Shown here: positions 52,672-64,000 of the stretch, one piece after another
Numbering within the stretch: position 1 is the stretch's first letter
Layout of the letters: each line of letters begins with the position of its first letter
Position numbers and translations under genes: made by a program
Origin: Oasisia sp. SBJ-2009
Lineage: Eukaryota > Annelida > Polychaeta > Sabellida > Siboglinidae
Direction of reading: 5' to 3'
Assembly (NCBI GenBank): GCA_964017155.1
Contig: OZ024865.1
Location: 39,113,926 to 39,177,925, forward strand
Length of the DNA: 64,000 bases
Notes under the pieces: generated by a model
The model's input: only the letters and a program-made list of their open reading frames with translations
What the model was told of the DNA's origin: nothing
The model's database searches: none

Positions 52672-53062
52672 CATTACATATAACCGAAGTGTCCGGTCAC
52701 CGTGGGAGAACAGTGGCACCAGCTAGAGGAATTGTGACACTCAAACACAAAGAGTGTCGCGACTTTTCTATCTCCTTTCTCCCAGATACTGGACGGGGCC
52801 CTTTGCAGGGCGTTTAAAGTCCAACGAGAATTTGTGAGTCCACTACATGTTACACATTTACCCCCTGTGTGGGATCTTTTACGTCCCCTGGCATAGACAC
52901 CAGATAGAAGGGACCACCGGCTTTTAGTGTCTCTTCCGAAAGACACAGGCAAATGTGAGGTGAACGAAATTGCCTAAGTTTCGAAACGGCGGTAGGTGGG
53001 ATTGAACCACTGTCCGCTCGATTGACAGTCCGGCACTCTACCACGCGACCACCGCATCCCCA
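52672..53062 (-). mobile_element. tRNA-derived SINE, family C
   Basis: Minus-strand head GGGGATGCGGTGGTCGCGTG, GTAGAGTGCCGGACTGTC and B-box GGTTCAATCC, followed by a unique body (GGGGACGTAAAAGATCCC). A truncated relative is at 13626-13735. A functional tRNA gene is unlikely, as the acceptor and T-stem regions do not pair well. Confidence 0.75.
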
Positions 53063-53099
53063 CTTGGCCTTCGGGACATGGTTGTTCTGTTAAAGACGG

Positions 53100-53640
53100 C
53101 GCCCTGTTCGATGTGAACACTTGCCGTGTCCTGATTGACGGCGGTGTCAGTCCAGCAAACGTATTCAGGTGTCAACCCTGAACGGTCCAACGGGTATGGC
53201 ACTATTTATGCCGGACATTGGGGTCAGGTGGTAGCGTAGAACCCCCCTAAAGTGGACACGTCGTGCAATCAAAACAACTGGCATCTTGCTTCGCTGAACG
53301 TCACACGGTTTCTGATATCGCTGCAATAAATCGCATTTCTACCAATGCACTGATACAAAGGTGTGTCGTAATATATAATGGCGTAATAATCATCTCGCAA
53401 GTGCCTATGGAATTACGCAATACGTAGTGGACTTGCAAGTTATGCTGGTCAGTATTCGTGCGTCCGTTTATATCCAGGGAGCTGTGGACAATGAGTGATG
53501 TGGACAAACTGGTATTCGAACAACGTTAAAAGGTCAGCAGGTGGACAGGTTTAGCTTCACAAATACATGCACAGTGAAACAATGCAGGATTAGCTGGGCA
53601 GTTGCTCCTGTTTGCTTGCGACACATGTAGGTGTTCTTAA
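53100..53640. other. Intergenic, nothing recognised
   Basis: Unique DNA without long open frames or known repeats. Confidence 0.4.
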
Positions 53641-53649
53641 TTATATGCA

Positions 53650-53935
53650 CTCGAGCACGCACGCACGCACGCACGCATACACACAACCAAACTCTCACAC
53701 ACACGCACACAAGCATGTACACATACACGCGCACACCCTCGCACAGACACACGCACATACATGCACACACACACACACGCGCGCACACACATACAAACGC
53801 GCGCACACACACACACACAAACACACACACATACACACAAACACATACACACGCGCACACACACACACACACACATACACAAACGCACACACTCACACAC
53901 ACGCACTCACACACACTCACACACAGGCACACACA

Positions 53936-53985
<50 letters not shown>

Positions 53986-54125
53986 CACACACACACGCGC
54001 GCGCGCACATACACACACACACACACCCACACACACACACACACCCACATACATACATACATACATACATACATACATACATACATACATACACAAACAC
54101 ACACGTGCACAAACACGCACACACA

Positions 54126-54172
<47 letters not shown>
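53650..54172. repeat. CA-rich, (CATA)n and (CT)n microsatellite complex
   Basis: Imperfect CA/CACG to 54048, (CATA) to 54090, then (CT) at 54128-54170. Overlapping long frames on both strands are artefacts. Confidence 0.96.
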
Positions 54173-54174
<2 letters not shown>

Positions 54175-54176
<2 letters not shown>

Positions 54177-56070
54177 TCATAGATGACATATATTCACCGA
54201 CAGTATTCTACGATAAGAATCAACAGTAGCATACATCCTGTAACGGAATGGAATACTTATCAGGACCAGTGCAACAGCAATCAAAGGAGACCACCGGAAG
54301 AGTACTACATAATAACACAACACATGTCTGCACAAGAACAAGCCTGACATCATCCCAACTCCTCGCTCGTCAGAACACCCCACGGTCATACTTCGCCTCT
54401 AACATTACACATCTTCGAAATTAGTTATTGAAACAACAAGTCAACCATCAACGCCTGGACACTACGGTACACCGGCAAGTCCTGACCTGTTTACGTCAAA
54501 CTCCCGACGACATTAACACGGCCAGCCTTCGAAGTACGCTTGTCTTCGCGAAGATCACGCCGTAGACGTAAGTTCGCCCTCTTACGACGTCGGAGCTACG
54601 ATTGCACGTCAGGGACGTCAAACCCGCTACTGACAGACGGCCCAGTCTCCCGTAGACACCTCGGGTCTCCGTAGGACGTCAGACGACTGAAAGCACACCG
54701 CAGGTCGACCTAAGGCTGCCGGTCGTCAGTGGCGAGAATAAAGCCGTAGACAGAGGCGTCTCAGGGCGCCCGAATCACTCAACTGTGACGGCGGCGTAGT
54801 GATTGTGGCGGATGGCCTCCCCATGTGAGATATTTGCAAGTCACGACAGCGAGCAAATGTGAATCCGATTGCTGTGTCTTTGTTGGTGAATGTGAGCCGG
54901 GGTATATTATAGATAAAAGTATGTATCTACGTACACATGTTGATTCGTATGTACTGGTGTCAGTGCACGCGTACCGAATGACGTCGATATCGAGGCCTAC
55001 TTCTGTAAGTGCGTACATATATGCATGCACACGCATGCAAGTGTGTATGCAAGTGTGTATGCGTACACATATAACACATTCGCGCTCACACACAGCAGAC
55101 AGACGACGATGAAGTGTGACGTAGATCCCAGCTGCGACAGCCCCACAAAGAACACGAGAGATACACTAGGTTGTATCTAGGCTGCCGAGTACAGAAATAA
55201 CAACACCACGTGAACGCCACTGTCCGAGCATCCGGGCACTTACGCGTCAGCTTGACCTGCGCTCACCACTGTCCCATCGAAAAAGTATTCAGCACTCCGC
55301 TGTAACTACGCAGCAATCGCGACGCGTACCCGAACGCAGCTGACCGGGTGCACGTGTACCCGCGGCGTCACGGTTGACTGAACTGGATCTGCGAAGTCGG
55401 GCATAAATAGCGGTTATTTTCACGTCGGCGAGCGCTATCGGTCGCTCGCACAATGCCCTGTTGCTTTGATGCCGCTGGCTCGTCGTATTCACCTCCCTTA
55501 CTGGGTGCGTCGTTGACCCGAGGTTGGGGTATAGGTGGCACACCCTCAACGTCAGACATGTTACCCGCATGAAACGGTCGAATTCCTTAGTATGTCAGTC
55601 GAGTGACAATCTCTTAGTATGTCAATCGAGTGACAATCTCACGTCGCCAGTCCGATGTCGGTAAAAAGGCTTTCGTTGGTGGATGCCAGCGATTTAAGGT
55701 CGTGGATACAAACGTGTTCATGCTGTAGTATTGCATCATGGGTAATCAGTGTGTGAGAAACCGACAACGCCAGACTTAAATGCAGCGAGCAGAGATACAT
55801 TATATATGATCCTAGACTAGGATGAATTATGTGCTACCAAGATTTGTAGTTCCCCGAGGTGGAATCGACCGCAGCATCGCTGTTTCCCACGTGTATTTCG
55901 CAGTTCACGCCTTGTGTCCGTAATAACTATACCCCTCCCTCCTTACTCGGGCCACCTGTTGATCATACTAATACAACCCGCTGAATTTGGCCCTGAGCGA
56001 GTTTCTGCTAACATTAGTCATAACTGAAACCAAATTTGAGTGTAAAATGACATTTCGTTTATTAAATAAA
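54175..56070. other. CpG-richer region, possible promoter/5' exon of the PTCHD3-like gene
   Basis: 54420-55600 is richer in CG than its surroundings and has no transposon signature. A minus-strand ATG at 55559 opens MSDVEGVPPIPQPRV... with a donor-like CCA-GTAAGG after 19 codons (55502). It cannot be joined in frame to the PTCHD3-like protein because of the stop at 51723. It may be an upstream ORF, a different gene or chance. Confidence 0.25.
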
Positions 56071-56071
56071 A

Positions 56072-56396
56072 AGGCAAGTTCGTATATAGCGCAGTATCCA
56101 GTCCTCAGGACCGTTCAAAGCGCTTTACACTTTACTTCCCTGACAGACCTGTTCACTCAGACACCTTCTCGGCTTCTCTGGGAAGCATCCAACCACATGC
56201 TACAATGAATGCGCGAAGACTGCTCGTACACATATCCACCACTGTCTATAGCCAGGTACTCATTTACACAGCTGAGTGAACTGGAGCAGTGTAGAGTGAA
56301 AAAACTTGCCCAAGGTTTTAACACCGCAGCACAGGATTCGAATCCGGGTTCTCGTAGTCGAGAATCCGAAGCTCTACCACTGAGCCACTGCGCTAA
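56072..56396 (-). mobile_element. SINE family A, copy 6
   Basis: Minus-strand A box TGGCTCAGTGGTAG, B-box-like GGATTCGAATCC, and full body and tail. Confidence 0.9.
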
Positions 56397-56399
56397 CCA

Positions 56400-56960
56400 A
56401 TTCCATATAGGCAAGGAATGCTGAAAATTCTCCACACAGGCATGAAAATCACGCCTGTCTGACATGTTCCATGGTAGGTCAGGTACGTAAGTATAACATT
56501 GTTGACCGCTATCCCTCCGCCTGCAGGCAGGTATGTTTCTTGTCGTCAGGACGAGAGAGGGGAGATATCGTTGTCGTGTACCACGAAGAATGGAACTCGT
56601 TAAACAATTACACGGGGAGGACAAAGAAGACTGATGTTTGTATGTGTTACTGTCTTGTCGACCTGTCTACTACCTGTGGATTTCCGTCATTTAGATATAT
56701 AACATGCATCACGGCTATGGTGGGACTTTGAACATGTTACAAACGGAATTTCGTTCTGAATGAAACTCTGGATCTGTTGACTCCGGATCAGTAGGACGCG
56801 GTATCCCTGCATTAGACTCCGGGCTGTCGATTGAAAGAACACGAGTTCGACTCGGCACAAAGAACGGGAGTGACAGATAGGGCGTGATTTCATTCGCACC
56901 GCCTTGCTGATGTCATTCAGAAAGAGAAACCAAGTGTCGATTGTCACATTTGTTAATATA
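56400..56960. other. Intergenic, nothing recognised
   Basis: Unique sequence between SINE copy 6 and the GT array; only short open frames. Confidence 0.35.
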
Positions 56961-56964
56961 TATC

Positions 56965-57712
<748 letters not shown>

Positions 57713-57739
57713 TTGTATGAGTTCGTGCTTATATATATA

Positions 57740-59555
57740 TATCAGTAACCACAAGCCCCAGCTATGGGGTGCGTGTGAACCACACCGTCGCTCTCTCCAC
57801 GCCATCGGTTGCCCCACAGCAGTAGTAGCTATAACTATTACTGTACCATAAATTACCTGCGGCGATTCTGGGGCCTGAGACGTTTCTTTGTTCCTGCCTG
57901 TTTACGTCCTGCTACGGTACAGCCACCCGCAAGTACTCTAGTCAGTACAACGACTATCGTCCAACACTAATGTGATGCCCCGAGATGACAGAACAATGCA
58001 ACAACGATGTCACTTATCAACTAAACATTAGTCACATCAAACTGACACACTTACCGACACCCTTATGAAGTGGCGACTATATCCTACCATGCGGACACGG
58101 AGTGACCCATTTTTCTTTTCCGACTAAACCTCGCATCGAGTGCTATCGTCAACAAGCTCTCATCGAAGGTCGAGTGTGAATCCTGGACATAAACTATCAC
58201 AGTCCGGCACATGTCGCCTCAATTCAGTCCACCGATGGCGTATGTATGGCACAGCGTATAGCCGACGTTTCTGGGTCCAGTATTTCCATATGTTCCTTCG
58301 TCTGAAGTAACGCGAAAGTGTTCTTTGTAGTTATCCGGATACTGTAATCACACGCAGTGCTTAGCGTGTCCTGGACATAGTGTAAACTCAGCTGTCAACC
58401 CGTCTCGGTCCAGCCGCTAGTGACAAGTGGCGGGCGAAGTGTTTCACCGCAAGGCAGACTATAATTGTCGCCGGGTGCACGTGTACTCAGCTTACAGTAC
58501 AGCACACAAAGGTACGTACGAGGGCACTGAGTTTATGTCGAGTAGTTGGCCTACATGACAAACCCCGTGCTCTATTAAGCGTCAACATCAGCGCGCATAC
58601 GGAATAACCACAGGCCGCAGATGATTGGTTTATAATGACGTCATGTGTCGCCCAGCGCGAGGTGACATCAGACGGTTTGGTGTACCCATCAGACCCTAGT
58701 TACACTAGACAAGGGTTTCCCGTTAGGGCGATTCATAAAGACATCAGTCAAGGTGTGACGCGATGTAAGATTAGACAATCACCCCGCGGGGCAGTTAGTT
58801 GTACACTGTTTCCGGAAATATCCTGTACGTTATTCATGTGCGGGTAAAGTGACGTGCGAGGGTGGGGTTAGTACGAATCTCCTATTTTTGCAGTAAATCG
58901 GAATTGGAAGTGTTTATTTGACATACATATCGAAACAAAACTGTACGACTTTCAAAATCAGGATTGCCTAAAGCTTACTTAAGAACTCACGTGGATAAAT
59001 AACAGTTGTACACGTGCGTGTTATTAACTAAAAAAATAACTAATAAAAAAGTAGAAACAATCAATGTATGACGTAATCAATTAAACATATCCCGACTGCC
59101 AACTAATAGGCCCTATATTCCTGTAGATAAGCTAAATATGGATCAGGGACATTGCCGCTAAGACCCCTATTGGTCAGCCTTGTAGCAGCCCATTTAGTAG
59201 TTTTCAACGAACACTATTTGGCTCTCTTACATACTTTTGTTGATGAAATCATAACCATGTTTTAATCCAACGAAATCACCCAGGGCTTTCAATATCAACC
59301 GCCAAGCTTCATATGTATACATTTTGAAAAGATCAAATAAATGTCATATTAATGTAATGCTTTGCATCAACTGGAACCAACCCCATTGATACCCGAACCA
59401 GCCGTCGCGACGAGACTAATGCATTGTCGTTGGGGCCGGTACATGATGTCAGCTCTAAGTGCTGCCAACTCCCTGTGCCTGTCAACTCTCTGTGTCTAAC
59501 TTCCGTTTCGCTTTGTGTAACATGATACGGCACACAAGCGATAGGGCACACGGTG
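57740..59555. other. Intergenic region, nothing recognised
   Basis: Mostly unique sequence. Open frames are under about 75 residues and show no motifs. Confidence 0.4.
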
Positions 59556-59815
59556 TACGTGCTATAAAACCACTGTAGGGCACACGATGTATGTGGTATT
59601 AAACCAGTGTAGAGTACACGTTAAACCACTGTATCGTACACGATGTACATTATGTTAAACCACTATATCGTACACGATGTACACTACGTTAAACCAGTAT
59701 ATCATATACGATGTACACTACATTAAACCACTTAATCGTACACGATGTACCCTATATTAAACCGAGTCACCATTAAACCACTATAGGGCACACGGAGTAC
59801 ACGGTATTAAACCAC
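59556..59815. repeat. Degenerate tandem repeat, about 37-bp unit
   Basis: Repeated GTACACGATGTACACTA and TTAAACCACTATATC words, six or seven diverged units. Confidence 0.85.
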
Positions 59816-59849
59816 TAGATAGGACACACACACAAACACTAACACAACT

Positions 59850-60745
59850 ATTCCTTGATGTGGCTACCCGCATTAATCCCTAACCACACAATGAGTAAGA
59901 TATCTCACCTGCCACACGTACGACTGTCTGCGGCGACCGAACTTCGTCTTTGTTCCACGACCCGCGTGTGCAGACACACAGAAAGACGCCACCGACTTAA
60001 CAACGTCCGGCCGTCAACTGACTGATACGACTGACTAGTTGACGCCACTCGCCTCCGTCTGACGGACAGACCACCACGTACACCTTCCCGACTGTACACA
60101 CGCTAATTAAAGGTGTGCTTTCCGGAATAATTACCGGAGCAGTGAACCAGCGCGCCTCCTGGACTCATCGATGTAAGACGGCGACGGCTGCGACTGTTTC
60201 GAAGACAAAAAACCCTCTTTGAGTCGCTATCCGCTATCGCGAAATCTCCCGTCGAACCGACTAAGCGGTCTAAGCCTCTCTGTAGGACGCGGTTCAGTTG
60301 CGTCGAGTGCGCTGGCTACGAGGTGCACGTGCACGCGGCTGTCAACACGCGTACACACGGCACGCGAACCAGAACGCCGATAAAACCCAGGCAGGACACG
60401 GTTCCGGATCAAGTGTTCCCGAACTCGCCTCGGTTATGGGTCGCGTGTGCGAATTCGAGCGTTTTGACCTGCAATTAGGTTTTCGATATAAATTGAAAGG
60501 TCCAACAAACGCGTGAATAGACCGCGAAAGATAAATGTTTCTATTGAATCTGTCGTAGTTATCACGGCGGTGTGTCTGGACGAGGGCCAGTTTCCGGCGC
60601 CATGTGGACCCTTATCACGGCACGAGGCGGATGAGTCAGTATCGAGGGTAGCGACATGACACATAGTGTTTAGTTTACAGTGTACTCGAGAGTAGTTACA
60701 TTGTACAGTGTACGTAAGGCAGTAGTCTGAAGTGGTCCTACTTGT
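59850..60745. other. CpG-richer intergenic region
   Basis: 59900-60480 is GC- and CpG-rich with short minus-strand frames lacking known motifs. It could be a promoter, but no gene is tied to it. Confidence 0.3.
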
Positions 60746-60749
60746 CGAC

Positions 60750-61320
60750 GCTGAGGACACTTGTCGACGCCCGGTGGCTTACGCGTCAGTTTACGTAGGA
60801 CTGTGTTCGACATTTGGTGTCTTACTTATCACTGTACTATGTACGTAGGACAGTAGACGACAATTAGTGTCTTACTGACCACTGTACTGTGTACATAGGA
60901 CAGTAGTCGACACTTAGTGTTCTACTTATAACTGTACTATGTACGTTAGACAGTAGTCGACAATTAGTGTCTTACTTATCGCTGTACTATGTGCGTAGGA
61001 CAGTAGTCGACACTTAGTGTCTTACTTATAACTGTACTATGTACGTAGGACAGTAGTCGACAGTTAGTGTCTTACTTATAACTGTACTAGGTACGTAGGA
61101 CAGTAGTCGACAATTAGTGTCTTACTTATCACTGTACTATGTGCGTAGGACAGTAGTCGACAATTAGTGTCTTACTTATAACTCTTATAACTGTACTATG
61201 TGCGTAGGACAGTAGTCGACACTTAGTGTCTTACTTATAACTGTACTATGTACGTAGGACAGTAGTCGACAATTAGTGTCTTACTTATAACTGTACTATG
61301 TGCGTAGGACAGTAGACCAC
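60750..61320. repeat. 50-bp minisatellite, about 11 units
   Basis: Unit GACAGTAGTCGACAATTAGT plus GTCTTACTTATCACTGTACT plus ATGTGCGTAG, with one partial duplication near 61178-61190. Confidence 0.93.
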
Positions 61321-61571
61321 GGCGACACTCGCTGACGTTCTGGGACACTGAGCAAGCAGCACCCGGCGACCTGTCAACGATAGCTGATGTCACGTCACCC
61401 TGTACCGTGTCAGACAGTGACGTCACTAGATCGACTCGTTGATAACTATCTCACACAAAGACACACGTAACGTAACTGTCTTGCAAATATCGTGAACGTA
61501 ATCTGCAAAATTATTCCTTGCTACGGTTGAGGCGTACCTCTCCATGTAGAAAGGTCTTTTATGTTTACTTT

Positions 61572-62232
61572 ATACAGTCTAGTTGTTTCCAGCACTCGGC
61601 AGGGTTCTATTAACTGACTAGTCTGTATATATTGTGATTACAACATTACTATCTTATAAGGTCTCATTGAACTAGTCATCCTTTTCCAGAAAATGTATGC
61701 CAAGTCGATCTTCCTATGCTGGCACTGAGGGTGCCCTTAAAATTACCATTCAAACCATTCAAATACCATTGAATGGTACTTGAATTACCCTAGGGGGTAT
61801 TATGACCAAGGGTATTTCAATGGTATCTGAATGGTTTATTGAATGATATTTTGGATTCTTTGTACCGTTCAGTGGTATTGAATGGTATTTTAGATTACCG
61901 TTAAGAGTACCACTAAGTCCTACGGAAATATCATTGAATGGTCCAATGGTACTGAATGATACTGACTGGTATTCAATGGTAATCAGTGGTTTACCATTGT
62001 CTCTATTTTGTAAGGGTAGTAACTGCCAGGGTGTTTGTTGTCCTCAGTAGTTCGTTTACGTCCAAAACTGAGACGGGACCGACGTTAATGTAATTCTTTG
62101 ATTCACGAGGGATACACAGTCCCCAATGTTGAAAGCCAGGTTTGTACACCAAATATATAATGCCTGCCGCGTCCGCGTGTTACCCGGGCCGCCGGCGTGC
62201 CAGGCGGGTGTGATAACCCATACACTACGTCT
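61572..62232 (-). mobile_element. tRNA-derived SINE, family B, copy 2, interrupted
   Basis: Same body as 1765-2152 (GAGACGGGACCGACGTTAAT, CACGAGGGATACACAGTCCC). The tRNA-like head near 62160-62232 is diverged. Split by the element at 61733-62012. Confidence 0.78.
61733..62012. mobile_element. MITE nested in SINE B
   Basis: About 280 bp of ATTGAATGGTA-type words bounded by GCCCTTAAAATTACCATT and the inverse TACCATTGTCTCTATTTTGT plus AAGGGTA. It interrupts SINE text that is continuous in the other copy. Confidence 0.7.
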
Positions 62233-62239
62233 GGTGTAC

Positions 62240-62815
62240 AAAAGCTGCTGGAATAAGGCTGGAGGCACTGTTGATGCGATATGCACAATGTGTTTTTTTT
62301 GTAAGCGAAGGAGTTGGAGTCTTTTTATTCGTAGGTGATGTTCAGGTAAGAACCACGTAATTGGGCGTGTAAGTGTGTCACGAGACATGGCGAGACTCCG
62401 CGTGACAGGAGACGATTGGTGACAGGACACAAACACGGTGTATAACTACTGATGTCTGCGATGACAGTTCTAGTGTCAGACTGATGAAAAAATCAGCCCT
62501 AACCCTAGCACTAGCCCTAACCCTAACCACATAACCCCGAATCAACCGTAATCCTAAACTAAACCTTGACAAAATTGTAAGAAACATATTTCCGCCTTCT
62601 GCCCGTAACAAGGCTGTGATTATAACCAGGCTACCGCCTACGAAAACAAATCCCGTCGTGGTTGTTTTTGGTTCGAATGCCCCCGATCGGCGAGACAATC
62701 TACGGTATCGCCCTCTGGTGATTTGTAGATGTACTAAGAAATACCTTAAAATGCAGTAGTCCTTCTGTGTTTCATGTATAACGTTTTCCTGTATCCTGTT
62801 ACCTAAACAGGTACT
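62240..62815. other. Intergenic, nothing recognised
   Basis: Unique sequence with a short CCCTAACC-rich patch at 62497-62531. No gene seen. Confidence 0.35.
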
Positions 62816-62824
62816 TGGTGTTAC

Positions 62825-62863
62825 ACACACGCACGCACGCGCAAGCACACGAGCACGGGAACA

Positions 62864-62947
<84 letters not shown>

Positions 62948-63016
62948 CACAGAAACACATACACCACACACGCAAACGCAAACGCAAACGCAAACGCACA
63001 CGCACACGCACACACG
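62825..63016. repeat. (ACGC)n and (AAACGC)n microsatellites
   Basis: (ACGC) at 62863-62935, CA, then (CGCAAA)n at 62969-63000. Confidence 0.95.
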
Positions 63017-63029
63017 GACATACACACTG

Positions 63030-64000
63030 TCTGTTTAATTAATTTTTTGAATAAAACATATTGAATTGAATACGCGGACATCTTTTATATAACATTTTCC
63101 AGGAAAATACGAAATACTATTATTTATTTTCACATTTAACAGTCGATTTATATTACGATTCTCTCATACAAAACTACGTCTTACACTTACTTGGTTTAAT
63201 GGCCAATAACCATCGATAACACCAATAAACAAATGTCGAGTTTCTTGAGTAGTATTTTATTTCCTGCTATTTCCGCAATTTTTTGTTTTTGACAGATAAA
63301 ATATTTGTGAAGTTAGGAGAAACCTATGGATACATACAACAACACTAATTGACGTACACAATGCTAGTTAGTGGTGTATGATATAATCCATGTATCACTT
63401 CATGATTCCGATAAATCCACGATTACAAAGTAGAAGGCTAAAACACGAAACTGTTTATTAGCTGTAGCAGTATGTATAAAACAAGTAACAATTGTTGCAA
63501 TAATGATATCAAACAATTGTTACTATGTGTATAAAATTTGATTAACAACATTAATAAAGCATAACAAATACTAGTCAATTGCAACAATGTGTCTAATTTT
63601 CCTTGCAACAATTGTTACAAAGTATCTAAGACTCCATTTAGCAACTCTAACAATGATACATAAAAACAGGTGTGCGTTGCCTGGTGCGTGCGCATGTCTG
63701 AGCGTGTGTGTATGCATGCGTGCGTGCGTGCCTGTGTATGTACGTGCGTGCGTGTTTAACTAGACATAATTCACTCAAGACAGGACACAAATGGGCGATA
63801 ATTGATGTACCGGAAATGAGCGATAACCAGGATGCCTCGCTCCATATCACAGCCGTGTGCTCCCTTCTCTCGTATTTCCCATCTACGTTTGCTCACCACA
63901 TCCTGTACATATCACTGTATTTTCGCGAACAATGCAAGCCCTCTAACGCGACGAGCCACGGTGAAACAATCAACTATCCAAACGCCTCCTGGTTCCCGTT
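63030..64000. other. Right edge, nothing recognised
   Basis: AT-rich sequence. At 63470-63660 ACAATTGTT-type words recur in both orientations (AACAATTGTTGCAATAATGA, CAACAATTGTTACAAAG), possibly a small inverted-repeat element. GTGC repeats at 63700-63755. Confidence 0.4.

Noticed and set aside
52980..53062. tRNA-like sequence with TGTC-type anticodon region
   Set aside because: Followed by a SINE body and related to 13626-13735; stems are imperfect.
55368..55559. Minus-strand frame MSDVEGVPPIPQP... as the N-terminus of the PTCHD3-like protein
   Set aside because: An in-frame TGA at 51723-51721 precedes the PTCHD3-like ATG in the same exon, so it cannot be fused to it; kept only as a low-confidence note.
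62497..62531. Telomere-like CCCTAACC words
   Set aside because: Only a few imperfect units, no array and no chromosome-end context.

Overview
This window is animal nuclear DNA. It has intron-rich genes with GT-AG splice sites, no prokaryote-style gene packing, long microsatellites, tRNA-derived SINEs, non-LTR retrotransposon pieces and many foldback/MITE elements. The mix of a nicotinic-receptor-like subunit, a patched-domain (PTCHD3-like) transporter and this repeat landscape suggests a lophotrochozoan, most likely a mollusc, but the species cannot be fixed from the sequence alone.

Layout. (1) About 1005-1127 (-): a probable N-terminal exon of a small membrane-anchored protein resembling the start of PTRH2/Bit1. 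It runs head-to-head with the next gene, and the rest would lie left of the window. (2) 1296-20475 (+): a complete 17-exon ANAPC7 gene (APC/C subunit 7, 555 aa). All exon phases join cleanly. Its introns hold SINEs, an inverted LINE, a broken hAT transposase with a nested element, and microsatellites. (3) 20476-24685: ANAPC7 3'UTR with an 11-copy 22-bp array of CTCF-like motifs and a foldback element, then 1.24 kb of polypyrimidine repeat. (4) 24686-34652 (-): a Cys-loop receptor subunit of nicotinic type, nine exons recovered, signal-peptide exon not found. It is convergent with ANAPC7. (5) 34670-43518: LINE remnants, a kilobase of (GGGAA)n, a duplicated DNA-transposon-like module and AT/GT microsatellites. 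(6) 43519-51711 (-): a three-exon patched/RND-family gene (PTCHD3-like, 902 aa). The 5' splice site of its first coding exon sits inside a 51-bp tandem repeat that has multiplied the splice donor. (7) 51.8-64 kb: no confident gene; SINEs, minisatellites and GT/AT higher-order repeats, with possible upstream exons or promoter of gene 6.

The three main genes are unrelated in function (cell-cycle ubiquitin ligase, ligand-gated channel, sterol-sensing-domain transporter) and no pathway links them. The most distinctive signals are the splice-donor array in the PTCHD3-like gene, the CTCF-like array at the convergent ANAPC7/receptor boundary, two large palindromes in one receptor intron, and several transposon ends that abut splice sites. 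Exon boundaries were worked out by hand from reading frame, GT/AG sites and remembered family similarity; no search or RNA evidence was available.
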